Part shown: positions 8,355-15,872 of the stretch, piece after piece | Numbering within the stretch: the first letter of the stretch is position 1 | Layout: each line of letters opens with the position of its first letter | Notes under the pieces: model-generated | Database searches by the model: none | The model's input: the letters and a program-made list of their open reading frames with translations, nothing else | Told to the model about the DNA's origin: nothing | Source of the DNA: Streptomyces sp. JJ38 | Lineage (GTDB): Bacteria; Actinomycetota; Actinomycetes; Streptomycetales; Streptomycetaceae | Direction: 5' to 3' | Assembly: GCF_019303475.1 (NCBI RefSeq) | Contig: NZ_JABLSI010000013.1 | Span: 162,078 to 226,077 of the forward strand | Length of the DNA stretch: 64,000 bases | Translations under genes and position numbers: made by a program

Positions 8355-9328
8355 GGCAGTTCATCGCCTTCGTCCAAGATCCGGGCCAGTTCCTCGTCCA
8401 TGGTCTTGTCGCCCGTGGTCACCACGGTGTCGCACCAGTCCAGCGCAGCCCGGATGCGCCGGTGGTTGTCCAAGATCGCCCGGACCTCGCGCTCGGTGAA
8501 CTCGGCGACGTGCAGGTCCGGTATGGCGTGCTGGAGCTCGACCAGGAAGCTCGTTCCCATGCCCAGCAGCTCCAGCACCTCACGCGAGGCGCGGGTGTAG
8601 TCCACCGCCGGCTCGCGCTGCTGCAGCGCGTCCTGGGTGGCGGGCTCCTCCTCCACGGCATCCTCAAGGATGCCCTCATCCTCTGCCGCGGGTTCCTCCT
8701 CGTCGACGCGCGTGTACGCGGCCTGCCACCGCGCCTGTTCGGCCTGCTGACGCTGCTCTTGGTGGGCCCGGTACAAGATCCGCTTGTTGGCGGGGTTGTC
8801 CATCACCTTCGCGGCCACGTCCGGCCGGCGGATCAGCTCTCCCACGGCGTCGACCGCGTTCTCCTCCTGCCGCAGCAGGACCCGGACCCGGTCGAGCTTC
8901 TCGCCCTTGGTGAGCTGGCGGTGCGGCAGGCGTCCGGCGTGCCGCAGCGCCATGTCCTCAGTCCAGCGGTCAGCGCCGCCGGGCGGGTTCTGGATCACCT
9001 CGAAGCGGTCCTCCAGCGCGTCCAGGGCGCGGTGGATGGACCAGGAGACACCAGGCTGGCGGTGCTGCTTGGGCCATGCGTGCGCGACGTGCCGGTAGCC
9101 GAGCAGGGTGTGCACGTTGATGCCGATGAGGTCGGCGTAGCGGTCCATGACGCGGAAGACGCCGCTGTCGCGGGCCCCGCTGGCGACCATCTTCAAGGAG
9201 ATGTCGCCCAGCTTGAACTGGATCTGGCTCTCCTCCTCGACCAGGTCACGGCCCTGGCGTACGTACCGGGCCCACTGCCGGTCGGAGAACTGGTCCGGGA
9301 AGGGGCTGGGGATCTTCTGAGTCGGCAT
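8351..9328 (-). CDS. DUF6192-family protein
   Basis: The protein has 325 residues. I took ATG 9328, which has GGGAG upstream, in place of the longer frame at 9364. It follows the DUF6192 layout. An N-terminal unit has RQGRDLVEEESQIQFKLGD and MDRYADLIGINVHTLLGYR, which looks like a ParB/KorB-type helix-turn-helix. The linker PGVSWSIHRALDAL then leads to a region for clade-typical RRPDVAAKVM. The C-terminal third holds an acidic segment (residues about 215-250). The family occurs on actinobacterial plasmids, and a role in DNA binding or partition-like control is inference. First gene of its operon. Confidence 0.7.
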   Translation of the reverse strand: MPTQKIPSPFPDQFSDRQWARYVRQGRDLVEEESQIQFKLGDISLKMVASGARDSGVFRVMDRYADLIGINVHTLLGYRHVAHAWPKQHRQPGVSWSIHRALDALEDRFEVIQNPPGGADRWTEDMALRHAGRLPHRQLTKGEKLDRVRVLLRQEENAVDAVGELIRRPDVAAKVMDNPANKRILYRAHQEQRQQAEQARWQAAYTRVDEEEPAAEDEGILEDAVEEEPATQDALQQREPAVDYTRASREVLELLGMGTSFLVELQHAIPDLHVAEFTEREVRAILDNHRRIRAALDWCDTVVTTGDKTMDEELARILDEGDELP

Positions 9329-9409
9329 GGCATCTCCCGGGCGGGGAAAACGGGAGCGGGCCAAGAATGAAACCCCAGGTCACGGGGCCGACCACGCCCG
9401 CTGCACCTC

Positions 9410-9447
9410 TTCATACCTGCGCAATTCCCCCGAAAGCAGATGCTTTC
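9410..9447 (-). promoter_or_regulatory. Candidate promoter and operator of the DUF6192 operon
   Basis: A perfect inverted repeat, GAAAGCA-GA-TGCTTTC (9432-9447), lies about 105 bp upstream of the DUF6192 start. On the minus strand a TATGAA box (9415-9410) is spaced 16-18 bp from it, so the repeat would cover the -35 region. This suits autoregulation by the helix-turn-helix-like protein, but binding is not shown. Confidence 0.35.
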
Positions 9448-9529
9448 ATCCTACTACCGCTGCCGTCCCGGGGTCCCGCTGTGCATCATCACGGGGCCCG
9501 GTCCGCCGGTGAGCCGGGCGGCTGGGAAA

Positions 9530-10813
9530 ATGGCGGGTCGGTCCGGTCGACGGCCAGGAGGCAGGACTGCGCTGCCGCGTCGGCGAGTGGCTCACTCGGT
9601 TCAGCGCAAAGCGGCGCCCGACCGGGACGAGCTGATCGCGACCGTGACCGCCATGCTCGCGGCCGCGCTGCACGCGACCGCGATCGAACAGGGCCTGGAT
9701 ACCCCCGACGGGGCCCGGCTGCGTTCCGCTCCAGCCGGCGGTCCAACTCGTCACCGCCCCGGACCTGGATGTCCTGCAACAGGCTGTCCCCGAGGACGAC
9801 GTCATCTGGCCTCAGGCCCCCGAACTCCTGGGGCGCCTCCTCACCACCAAGGACCCGGACGGGCTCGCCGTTCAGGATGCGGTAACTGCGCTGACGAACC
9901 GCGTGATCCGGGCCCACGCCGAGCACGGCGAGACGGTCGGTGAGCGGCTGCGCACCATCCCCACTCTGCAGCAGGCGCTCGAGCGCCTCACATCTCTCCC
10001 GTATCCGGTGGACGAGAGTGGCGCACCGCCCGCGGCGCAGCCAGCCGACTGTCCCTCACGCGAAGCACACCGCCGGGCGGCCGAATCACTCAAGGCCCAC
10101 CACCGGGTCCAGCAGATCACTGGGGATGTCCATCCAGCCCTGAGCCGTGAACTGCTGCTGGTACGCGCTGCGTTGCACGACCGGACGGTTCTCGCGTTCG
10201 CCGACTACGCCTCACCCGAGCAGCAGGAGAACGCCCACACCACGGCGCAGGCCCTGCGGGAGCAGGACGCGCAAAGCGGCCTGTGGCGTGGAGAAATTCC
10301 GCCCACGGACAGCCGGTGGGACGACGCCCCGCACCGGTATGTCCGCCAGGAGTACACCGCCTATCTGTCTCGCACCACGGCCGGGCGGCAGACCCCCGCG
10401 GGCTCCGGGCACGGGCAGGTGACATCCGTCCACGTGATCGAGGTCTCCGCGCACCACATCATGCCGGCACAGCTCAGGAATCACCCCTGCGGGCAGGGCC
10501 GGCACCACCGGCATGACTACCGCATCCGGATCGAGGTCCTCGCGCCGCTTGATCTCCTCACTGAGGACGCCGCAGCCCGGCTGCGCACGGCGGCCGCCGC
10601 TCTGGAGCGAGCGGAAGGCCCGTTGCGCGGAAAGGACCTGGACCGGCTCGACGGAGGTGTTGAAGCCGGAACGGACGAGCGGTGGCTGGCCGGGTGGGTG
10701 CACCAGTGGGTGGGCACTCAGCTCCCCCGGGCCTGGCGGACTACCTCCTGGCCGAGGTCGAGGCCACCGACCTGGAGACGATCCCGGCCGTGCACCTCGG
10801 CAAGGCCCGGTAA
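9530..10813 (+). pseudogene. QueD-like (6-carboxytetrahydropterin synthase-like) fusion gene broken by two frameshifts
   Basis: Three frames are needed to read it. From ATG 9530 the sense runs to about 9725 (DELIATVTAMLAAALHATAI), then in the next frame from 9729 to about 10725, then in a third frame to TAA 10811 (ending LETIPAVHLGKAR). The second shift lies at a run of five C at 10724-10728. The last 130 residues look like QueD: start VHVIEVSAHHIMPAQL, then HHRHDYRIRIEV with the HxH metal motif. The preceding 270 residues are unrecognised. The queE-like gene follows after 60 bp. Either the gene is dead or the window has indel errors here. Confidence 0.6.
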
Positions 10814-10872
10814 GCCTCCGTCTCCCGGGGCAGACCAGCTCATTCTCAGTCCGGCGTACGAGGGGAGCACAG

Positions 10873-11481
10873 GTGCTCAAGATCAGCCAATTATTCGGAC
10901 CCACCATCCAAGGGGAAGGCAGTGCCGCAGGCCGGCACTGCCTGTTCGTGCGGGTCTTCGACTGCAACCTGGAATGTACGTTCTGCGACACCGCGTACAC
11001 GTGGGCAGTCACCGATGAGAAGGCGGCGAAGACCCGCAGTGGACGCCGCTACGATCGGGACGACCCGGCGTACGGCCTGAAGCTCATGGAGCCTGTCGAT
11101 GTCCTCGCCGGTCTACGGAAGTTGTGGGACATCCAGACGCGTTCGACCATCATCGTGGTATCTGGAGGAGAGCCGATGATGCAGCAGCAGGCCCTGTTCC
11201 CCGTGCTGCAGCAACTGCGTGACTGGGGCAACGAGGTGCACATCGAGACGGCGAGCAGTGGAAACCGGCTTTCCAAGCGGTACAAGCCGACGGTCCTCGC
11301 GGCACTTCACGCCACGGACGTGCCGGTGCCGGTGCAACGCGTGATGGTGATGCCGGAAGGCTCCGACGGGCCCACGAACATCACCACAGCCCAGCAGATC
11401 GCGGACGCCGCCCTGTCACGGGGTTACGGCCTCTCCCTCCGTAGCCACGTCCTCCTATGGAGCGACGATCCGGACCGCTGA
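10873..11481 (+). CDS. queE: QueE-like radical SAM protein (7-carboxy-7-deazaguanine synthase), internally shortened
   Basis: GTG 10873 starts 202 residues. The N-terminus (LFGPTIQGEGSAAG) and the radical-SAM cluster motif C-N-L-E-C-T-F-C are intact, as is VVSGGEPMMQQ. QueE makes CDG from carboxytetrahydropterin in the preQ0 pathway. After IETASSGN the usual middle part (conserved VSPKL and the strand before it, roughly 40 residues) is missing, and the text resumes at RVMVMPEGSDGPT and finishes with the normal tail LSLRSHVLLWSDD. The frame is kept. The enzyme is probably inactive or altered, since the family needs the missing core strands. It follows a broken queD-like gene. Confidence 0.7.
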   Translation: MLKISQLFGPTIQGEGSAAGRHCLFVRVFDCNLECTFCDTAYTWAVTDEKAAKTRSGRRYDRDDPAYGLKLMEPVDVLAGLRKLWDIQTRSTIIVVSGGEPMMQQQALFPVLQQLRDWGNEVHIETASSGNRLSKRYKPTVLAALHATDVPVPVQRVMVMPEGSDGPTNITTAQQIADAALSRGYGLSLRSHVLLWSDDPDR

Positions 11482-11560
11482 GCAGCCTCGAAGCGCATCG
11501 CGGCGGACGGCTCGCTCGATCCGACGATGACAGATTCGCTGGAGGAAGGGGAACCATACG

Positions 11561-11809
11561 GTGCTGCACCGCAACGAGCCATTCGGCGACTTCCGATACC
11601 CGGCGGTCCCATCAGCCCGCAGCCGCGAGGGAACCCACGACCTGCTTGACATCGAGACCGCCCGCTTCGACCGCGCCGAGGCCGCCCTCCATGCCGAACT
11701 GGATGCGGGCTGGCCGCCCTTCCGCGACAACGCACGCTTCGCCGACCGCCGCATCGCCGAGTTGGAGGCCCAGCTCCTGGAGAAGGAGGGCATCGTGCCC
11801 CAGCGATAG
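11561..11809 (+). CDS. Hypothetical protein of 82 residues
   Basis: The GTG start at 11561 is preceded by GGAAGGGG at about 12 nt. The protein has a short N-terminal part and a helical second half (FDRAEAALHAEL then FADRRIAELEAQLLEKEGI) with heptad-like spacing, so a coiled coil is possible. It looks like a Streptomyces accessory protein of no known role. It lies between the queE-like gene and the endonuclease/phosphatase gene. Confidence 0.5.
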   Translation: MLHRNEPFGDFRYPAVPSARSREGTHDLLDIETARFDRAEAALHAELDAGWPPFRDNARFADRRIAELEAQLLEKEGIVPQR

Positions 11810-11895
11810 GCACGGGTCCGCGCCGGGCCCCCGGTGCCGCCCCCGCCGACAGACACAATCCCTACGACTCGCACCGTGCACCAGAAAGGGTAGGC

Positions 11896-12777
11896 ATGCA
11901 ACTGACAGTAGTCATACAGAACTTGGGGATGGGCGGCCTCCAGGACGGCGACGGCAACCCGCAGGACCGATGGCCCCAGCTGGCGCAGCGGATCAACGGG
12001 GCCGCGGAGCGCGTCGACGTCGTCCTGCTGTGCGAGGCGGCGGGATGGGACCGCTACGGCCACAAGCAGCTCGCCCGCGCCATGGCCGACCTGGATCTCG
12101 ACACAGCCCCTCTGCCCCCGTCACGAAGCGGCATCGGCACCGCGCTGCTCTACCGCAGAGAGGTTCTGGGCCGTTGGGTCCGCCACAACGCCGACTTCGG
12201 CCTCGAAGTTCTGCACGGCATTGCCGTGACCAGCTTCGAGATCCCCGGCCTCCCGGCACCCCTGAGCTTCATGCCGGTCCACTTCACGCCCATGTCCGCA
12301 GAGCAAGCGCTCATCGAAGCCAACTACGCCGCCACCCGCTGCTACAAGTACGGGCCGTTCGCGGTCCTCGGCGGGGACATCAACTACGCGCCGGCCTCAT
12401 CCAGGCATCCGCTCCCAGACTTCTCCGAGATGAGGCCGTACAACCTGGGGTCGCGCACCCTTCTGCCCGACAGCGACTTCGAGGTGACCACGCCCCCCGA
12501 ACCCGACCGCCGCGTGGCACGCAAACTCGCCCAGAACGGATACGTCGACGTCGCCTGGCACCTGTTCGAGAAGTCACAGAGGAAGGACACGGCGCTGATC
12601 GCGCCGACCGGAACGGACGACCGGATCGACCAGGCGTGGGTTTCCGGCCCGCTGGCGGGGGCTGTCTCCGACTACCGTCTACTCAACGAGCCGAAGGACG
12701 CCAGCGACCACCACGGCCTCGTATCCCGCATCGACACCGGCGCCATCGACACCGCTGCGACCTGGACCTACCGCTAA
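11896..12777 (+). CDS. Endonuclease/exonuclease/phosphatase (EEP) family protein
   Basis: The 293-residue protein starts at ATG 11896 after AAAGGGTAGG. EEP landmarks are in order: IQNLGMGG near the N-terminus with the family asparagine, VVLLCEAAGW with the metal-binding glutamate (near residue 50), FMPVHFTP, GGDINYAP with the catalytic D and N (near residue 155), and the final KDASDHHGLVSRID with the D-H pair. Members cleave phosphodiester bonds in nucleic acids, lipids or small molecules, and the substrate cannot be deduced. All active-site residues appear present. A second truncated EEP tail follows. Confidence 0.8.
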   Translation: MQLTVVIQNLGMGGLQDGDGNPQDRWPQLAQRINGAAERVDVVLLCEAAGWDRYGHKQLARAMADLDLDTAPLPPSRSGIGTALLYRREVLGRWVRHNADFGLEVLHGIAVTSFEIPGLPAPLSFMPVHFTPMSAEQALIEANYAATRCYKYGPFAVLGGDINYAPASSRHPLPDFSEMRPYNLGSRTLLPDSDFEVTTPPEPDRRVARKLAQNGYVDVAWHLFEKSQRKDTALIAPTGTDDRIDQAWVSGPLAGAVSDYRLLNEPKDASDHHGLVSRIDTGAIDTAATWTYR

Positions 12778-12840
12778 GGCGTGTTGCAACAAGACTTTCG
12801 CGAGGGGCAGTCCGCCGCAACCGGTGAGTTCGAGAAAGGG

Positions 12841-12999
12841 GTGTGGCCCGCCGGGCTAGGACTTCGTCTTGGTCAGCCCTCCGCTCGCCCCCGCGTCACC
12901 GACGACACCGTCCACATGGAGCCTGTAGACCAGGGACTTTCCGACCACGCCGCGGTCAGCGTCACCCTCGACCTCGCCGGCCTGGCTTGGGTGACCTAA
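12841..12999 (+). pseudogene. C-terminal remnant of a second EEP-family gene
   Basis: About 50 codons in one frame end in MEPVDQGLSDHAAVSVTLDL, the family C-terminus with the catalytic S-D-H. Nothing before about 12840 gives the rest of the enzyme in any frame. The tail of the intact neighbour reads KDASDHHGLVSRID, so this is a different paralogue and not a simple repeat. Fusion or recombination between two EEP genes may have left this stub. Confidence 0.5.
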
Positions 13000-13095
13000 G
13001 CCTGCGGCCGGAGGGAGTCGTCGTCGGGGAGGCGTGAGCTCTGGATTTGGTCGAACACGGCTCGGGGATCCGGCCTGCCAGGTAGCGTGTTGGAC

Positions 13096-13725
13096 ATGGA
13101 CGACTTCTTCGCGAGGGTGCGCACGCGCAATGCCTCCTGGCCCGCCGGAAGAGCGGATCTGCACTGGCACATCCTCTTCCCGGCCGATGTCGTCGAAGAC
13201 CGACTCGTGGGCCCGTACCGAAAGCTGACCAGCGGCCCCGGCCTCGCGCGGGTGGAGGCCCGGTGGCTGCACACCACGCTGATGCACGGCGGCCCGATCA
13301 CCGAATACCGACCCGGCGAGATCGACGAGATCACCGCCCGGGTCGCGAAGGAGTGCGTCTCCATCACCCCGTTCGAGCTGACCTACGGCCGGCCGTCGGT
13401 TGGGAATGTGGCCATTGAGCTGACGGCATGGCCCGGAGAGCGTTCCAGGCGCCTGTGGGAGCTGACCACGAGGATCGATGCTGAAGTCACCGGCGGGCGC
13501 TTTCCGGTGATTCCGGCGGCGCACTATCCACATGCCTCACTCGCTTACGCGGACGCCGAGGCGGCAAAGGCGGACAGGACTGCCTTGAAGGTGGCGCTGT
13601 CCGACCTTCCTGGCGAGCCGGTTACGCTCCCGGTGACCAGCATCAGCTTGGTCGCTCAGTCGCACGACAACCGGCACATCACCTGGGAGCACCTGGCTAC
13701 GGTCCCTCTCGGGGAACGCCGATGA
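13096..13725 (+). CDS. 2H phosphoesterase-like (2'-5' RNA ligase superfamily) protein
   Basis: The protein has 209 residues and carries two H-x-T/S motifs: LHTTLMH near residue 59 and YPHASLAYA near residue 145. These define the 2H superfamily, whose members hydrolyse cyclic or 2'-5' phosphodiesters of RNA or nucleotides. The ATG 13096 start, with AGGTAG 10 nt upstream, is preferred over GTG 13087, where that site would be too close. The gene overlaps the next one by 4 bp (ATGA). It belongs to a small accessory group with the EEP gene and an HExxH protein. Confidence 0.72.
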   Translation: MDDFFARVRTRNASWPAGRADLHWHILFPADVVEDRLVGPYRKLTSGPGLARVEARWLHTTLMHGGPITEYRPGEIDEITARVAKECVSITPFELTYGRPSVGNVAIELTAWPGERSRRLWELTTRIDAEVTGGRFPVIPAAHYPHASLAYADAEAAKADRTALKVALSDLPGEPVTLPVTSISLVAQSHDNRHITWEHLATVPLGERR

Positions 13726-14417
13726 CGGCTCCCGGCAACGCCCCGACGCCGACCCGCGACGAGGCATCGCGCACCCACCTCCGGGTCCACGAGGAGTTCC
13801 TGACGGCGAACCCGCAGGCTCTGCAGACCGCGCCCGGCTCCCAGGCAGACGTGTGGTGTCACGAGTTCCTGCCGCAGGAGGTGTGGCGAGAGTCTGCAGC
13901 CGTGCACGAAGCAACACATGCGGTCCTGACCCGTCTGGTGGGCATGACCCCCACCCGGGTCGCCCTGGCCAGGAGTCGCGACGAGGTCGCCGGCGGAACC
14001 TACAGCTCCACCGGCACCGCAGACGCCCAGCAATTCGTCGTCGTCTGCGTCGGCGCCGGACCGTTCCCGGCGGCCCGGCTACAGAAGGCGGGATACAGCC
14101 ACCCCGAGCTGGAGAAGTGCATCCGCCAGTTCTGCGCATCCGGTGACCTCGCGAACGCCCAGTCGTATGTCACCAGCGGCTATGTCGCCGACATCGATCA
14201 GGCCATCCGCGACAGCATCCGGCTCCTGGCCGACCCCTCTGCCGAGCGCGCCGTCGATGCCCTCACCCGCGCCCTTCTGGCCGCAGAATCCCTCGGGGAG
14301 GGCGAGATCGCCGCCATCCTGGACCCGCACAGCCTGACCCATGACCGAGCGGGAGTGTGGGTGCCGCGACGGCGGCTGCCCATCGTGGCCGCCATCAGTC
14401 CGTCACGGGCTCTCTAG
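13722..14417 (+). CDS. Stand-alone HExxH metallopeptidase-like protein
   Basis: The protein has 231 residues. The zinc motif H-E-A-T-H-A-V near residue 62 matches the FtsH-type (M41) peptidase signature. There is no AAA+ domain and no membrane segment, so it is a free peptidase-like domain. Downstream, DIDQAIRDSIRLL and LTRALLAAESLGEGEI recall the helical part of M41 peptidases, whose third zinc ligand is an aspartate. The start overlaps the 2H gene stop (ATGA), so both are made together. Activity and target are unknown. Confidence 0.65.
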   Translation: MTAPGNAPTPTRDEASRTHLRVHEEFLTANPQALQTAPGSQADVWCHEFLPQEVWRESAAVHEATHAVLTRLVGMTPTRVALARSRDEVAGGTYSSTGTADAQQFVVVCVGAGPFPAARLQKAGYSHPELEKCIRQFCASGDLANAQSYVTSGYVADIDQAIRDSIRLLADPSAERAVDALTRALLAAESLGEGEIAAILDPHSLTHDRAGVWVPRRRLPIVAAISPSRAL

Positions 14418-14545
14418 GCCGGACCGCCGCGGGCCGATGCCCGGTCCACTCGGCAGGCGTGTCTTTCGGGGCTGCCGAGCCGTCGGTAGCCGTCGAGGGA
14501 GGCGGCCCGGGCCGTACTGTTTCCCCATTCTATCTATGTCGCCAG

Positions 14546-14560
14546 TAGATAATCGGCAGT
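14546..14560 (+). promoter_or_regulatory. Candidate -10 element for a leaderless transcript
   Basis: GATAAT (14548-14553) lies 7 bp upstream of the ATG at 14561, so transcription would begin at or next to the start codon. No ribosome-binding site precedes this ATG or the in-frame ATG at 14570. No good -35 box was found. Leaderless mRNAs are common in Streptomyces. Confidence 0.35.
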
Positions 14561-15511
14561 ATGGAAGCCATGTCTGACATCCCGACGACGAAGTACCCTG
14601 TTCAGGGCGCATACGACCTTGGCCTGGAGATGAGCCTGCTGCTCCCCTCCTCCGCGCCGGCCTCCTGGAGCGCCGCGGTCCATGAAGCAGCTCGCCTCCT
14701 CGTTGACCAGCGCTGGGATCGGGAGAGCTACCCCGCCGCCGACCTGTCCACGCTGTCCCTGCTCCTGTTCGCCCGCACGTACACCGGCGATCGCCTGCCC
14801 CGGGACGTGCCGATCGCTGAACTGCGCGAGGCTCTCGATGAGCCAGCAGACCGAGAGCCTCGCATTGTCGACGAGATCGACCGAGCCCTGGCCGAGAGCG
14901 GTCAGGGATACGATCCCGCCACGCGGAACACACCGCTATGGAACATCTTCAACTCGGCCCACGACCAGTACGTCGGCCGTCTCGGCGTGAGCGCGCTGGC
15001 CGACGATGTCGAGCCTCCCCGCCCTGGCCCGTCCCCCATGCGAGCTGCGGCCGCCCGGCTCTCCCGTCTGTTCGCCGATTTCCCGAGCCAGGCCCACGGC
15101 CAGGTGAACGCACCGCAGGTCGCCTCTGGCCCCCTCGTCGTCGCCGCCGATCGGGTCCAGATCGTGACCGCCACGAGCATGAGGGGGCTCCGCTGTGTGC
15201 ACAACGACGAGGCGCGCACCGTGCGCGTAGACGGCCCCGAGGCCACCCACGAATGCGATCAGGGGCACGTCACGACTGACTGGGAGCTTGACGCTGCTCG
15301 GGTGAGGATGGCGGTCGCTCGGGCAACGGGCGCTCAGCCGTTCACGCAGGGGAGGCATCAGCTCCAGGAACTACTGATCGCGTCAACGGACCTTCCCCGG
15401 CACAGCGATCCGAAGCAGGACAACGTGTTCCTGAGAGAACCCAAGCACCCGATCGTCGGACGTGGCGACATCATCCAGCGGATCAAAGACCTGATCGACC
15501 GTCGGCGCTGA
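14561..15511 (+). CDS. Hypothetical protein with a helical N-terminal half
   Basis: The protein has 316 residues. Residues 1-200 are mainly helical and alanine-rich (SWSAAVHEAARLLVDQRW). The C-terminal third contains a small strand-rich part with cysteines (LRCVHNDE and HECDQGHVTTDWELD), possibly a zinc-binding ribbon. It has no signal peptide or membrane segment. The start is taken at ATG 14561, directly downstream of a -10-like box, and is probably leaderless. Its 3-prime end overlaps a truncated phzF fragment on the other strand. Family not recognised. Confidence 0.6.
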   Translation: MEAMSDIPTTKYPVQGAYDLGLEMSLLLPSSAPASWSAAVHEAARLLVDQRWDRESYPAADLSTLSLLLFARTYTGDRLPRDVPIAELREALDEPADREPRIVDEIDRALAESGQGYDPATRNTPLWNIFNSAHDQYVGRLGVSALADDVEPPRPGPSPMRAAAARLSRLFADFPSQAHGQVNAPQVASGPLVVAADRVQIVTATSMRGLRCVHNDEARTVRVDGPEATHECDQGHVTTDWELDAARVRMAVARATGAQPFTQGRHQLQELLIASTDLPRHSDPKQDNVFLREPKHPIVGRGDIIQRIKDLIDRRR

Positions 15512-15590
15512 CGGCGAAGTCGGCGAAGACGGCCAGCTGGCTTCCGGCCAGCGGACGCGAAGTGAAGACATCGACGAGGTCGTAGCGCAC
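15483..15590 (-). pseudogene. 5-prime fragment of a PhzF-family gene
   Basis: On the minus strand GTG 15590 has a perfect ribosome site (AGGGAGG, 5 nt away). It opens RYDLVDVFTSRPLAGSQLAVF, the N-terminal strand of PhzF-type isomerases. The match stops after about 25 residues (near base 15510), and the frame ends at TGA 15483 inside the 3-prime end of the facing gene. The rest of phzF (some 250 residues) is absent, so a rearrangement junction lies at roughly 15505-15520. Confidence 0.65.
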
Positions 15591-15872
15591 GTGAACCTCC
15601 CTTTGTGTGCTGGCTACACGGCACCGCCCCCAGGCTCATACGCGTTGTGGTTAGGCGCTCGCCACTGTTGGCGGCACGATCCAATCCTTCGAATGGATCC
15701 CGGCCATATGAGCTGGTCTCGCCACATTAGTTGTGGTGTCTGATGAGGTTGATCTCACGGCGTAAGCGCACGCCGGATGACATGGGATGCCCGCGAGATG
15801 TTTCGACGGAGCGGGTGAAGGCGAGCTTTTCGTCACTGCCTGGGTTCGGCCGCCGGGAGTCCGATCACCGGC

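Noticed and set aside
9367..9943. Open frames 9367-9885 (+) and 9446-9926 (-)
   Set aside because: They are shadows of the broken QueD-like gene. Composition and missing ribosome sites do not support them, except the first part of the 9440 frame, which is used in the pseudogene.
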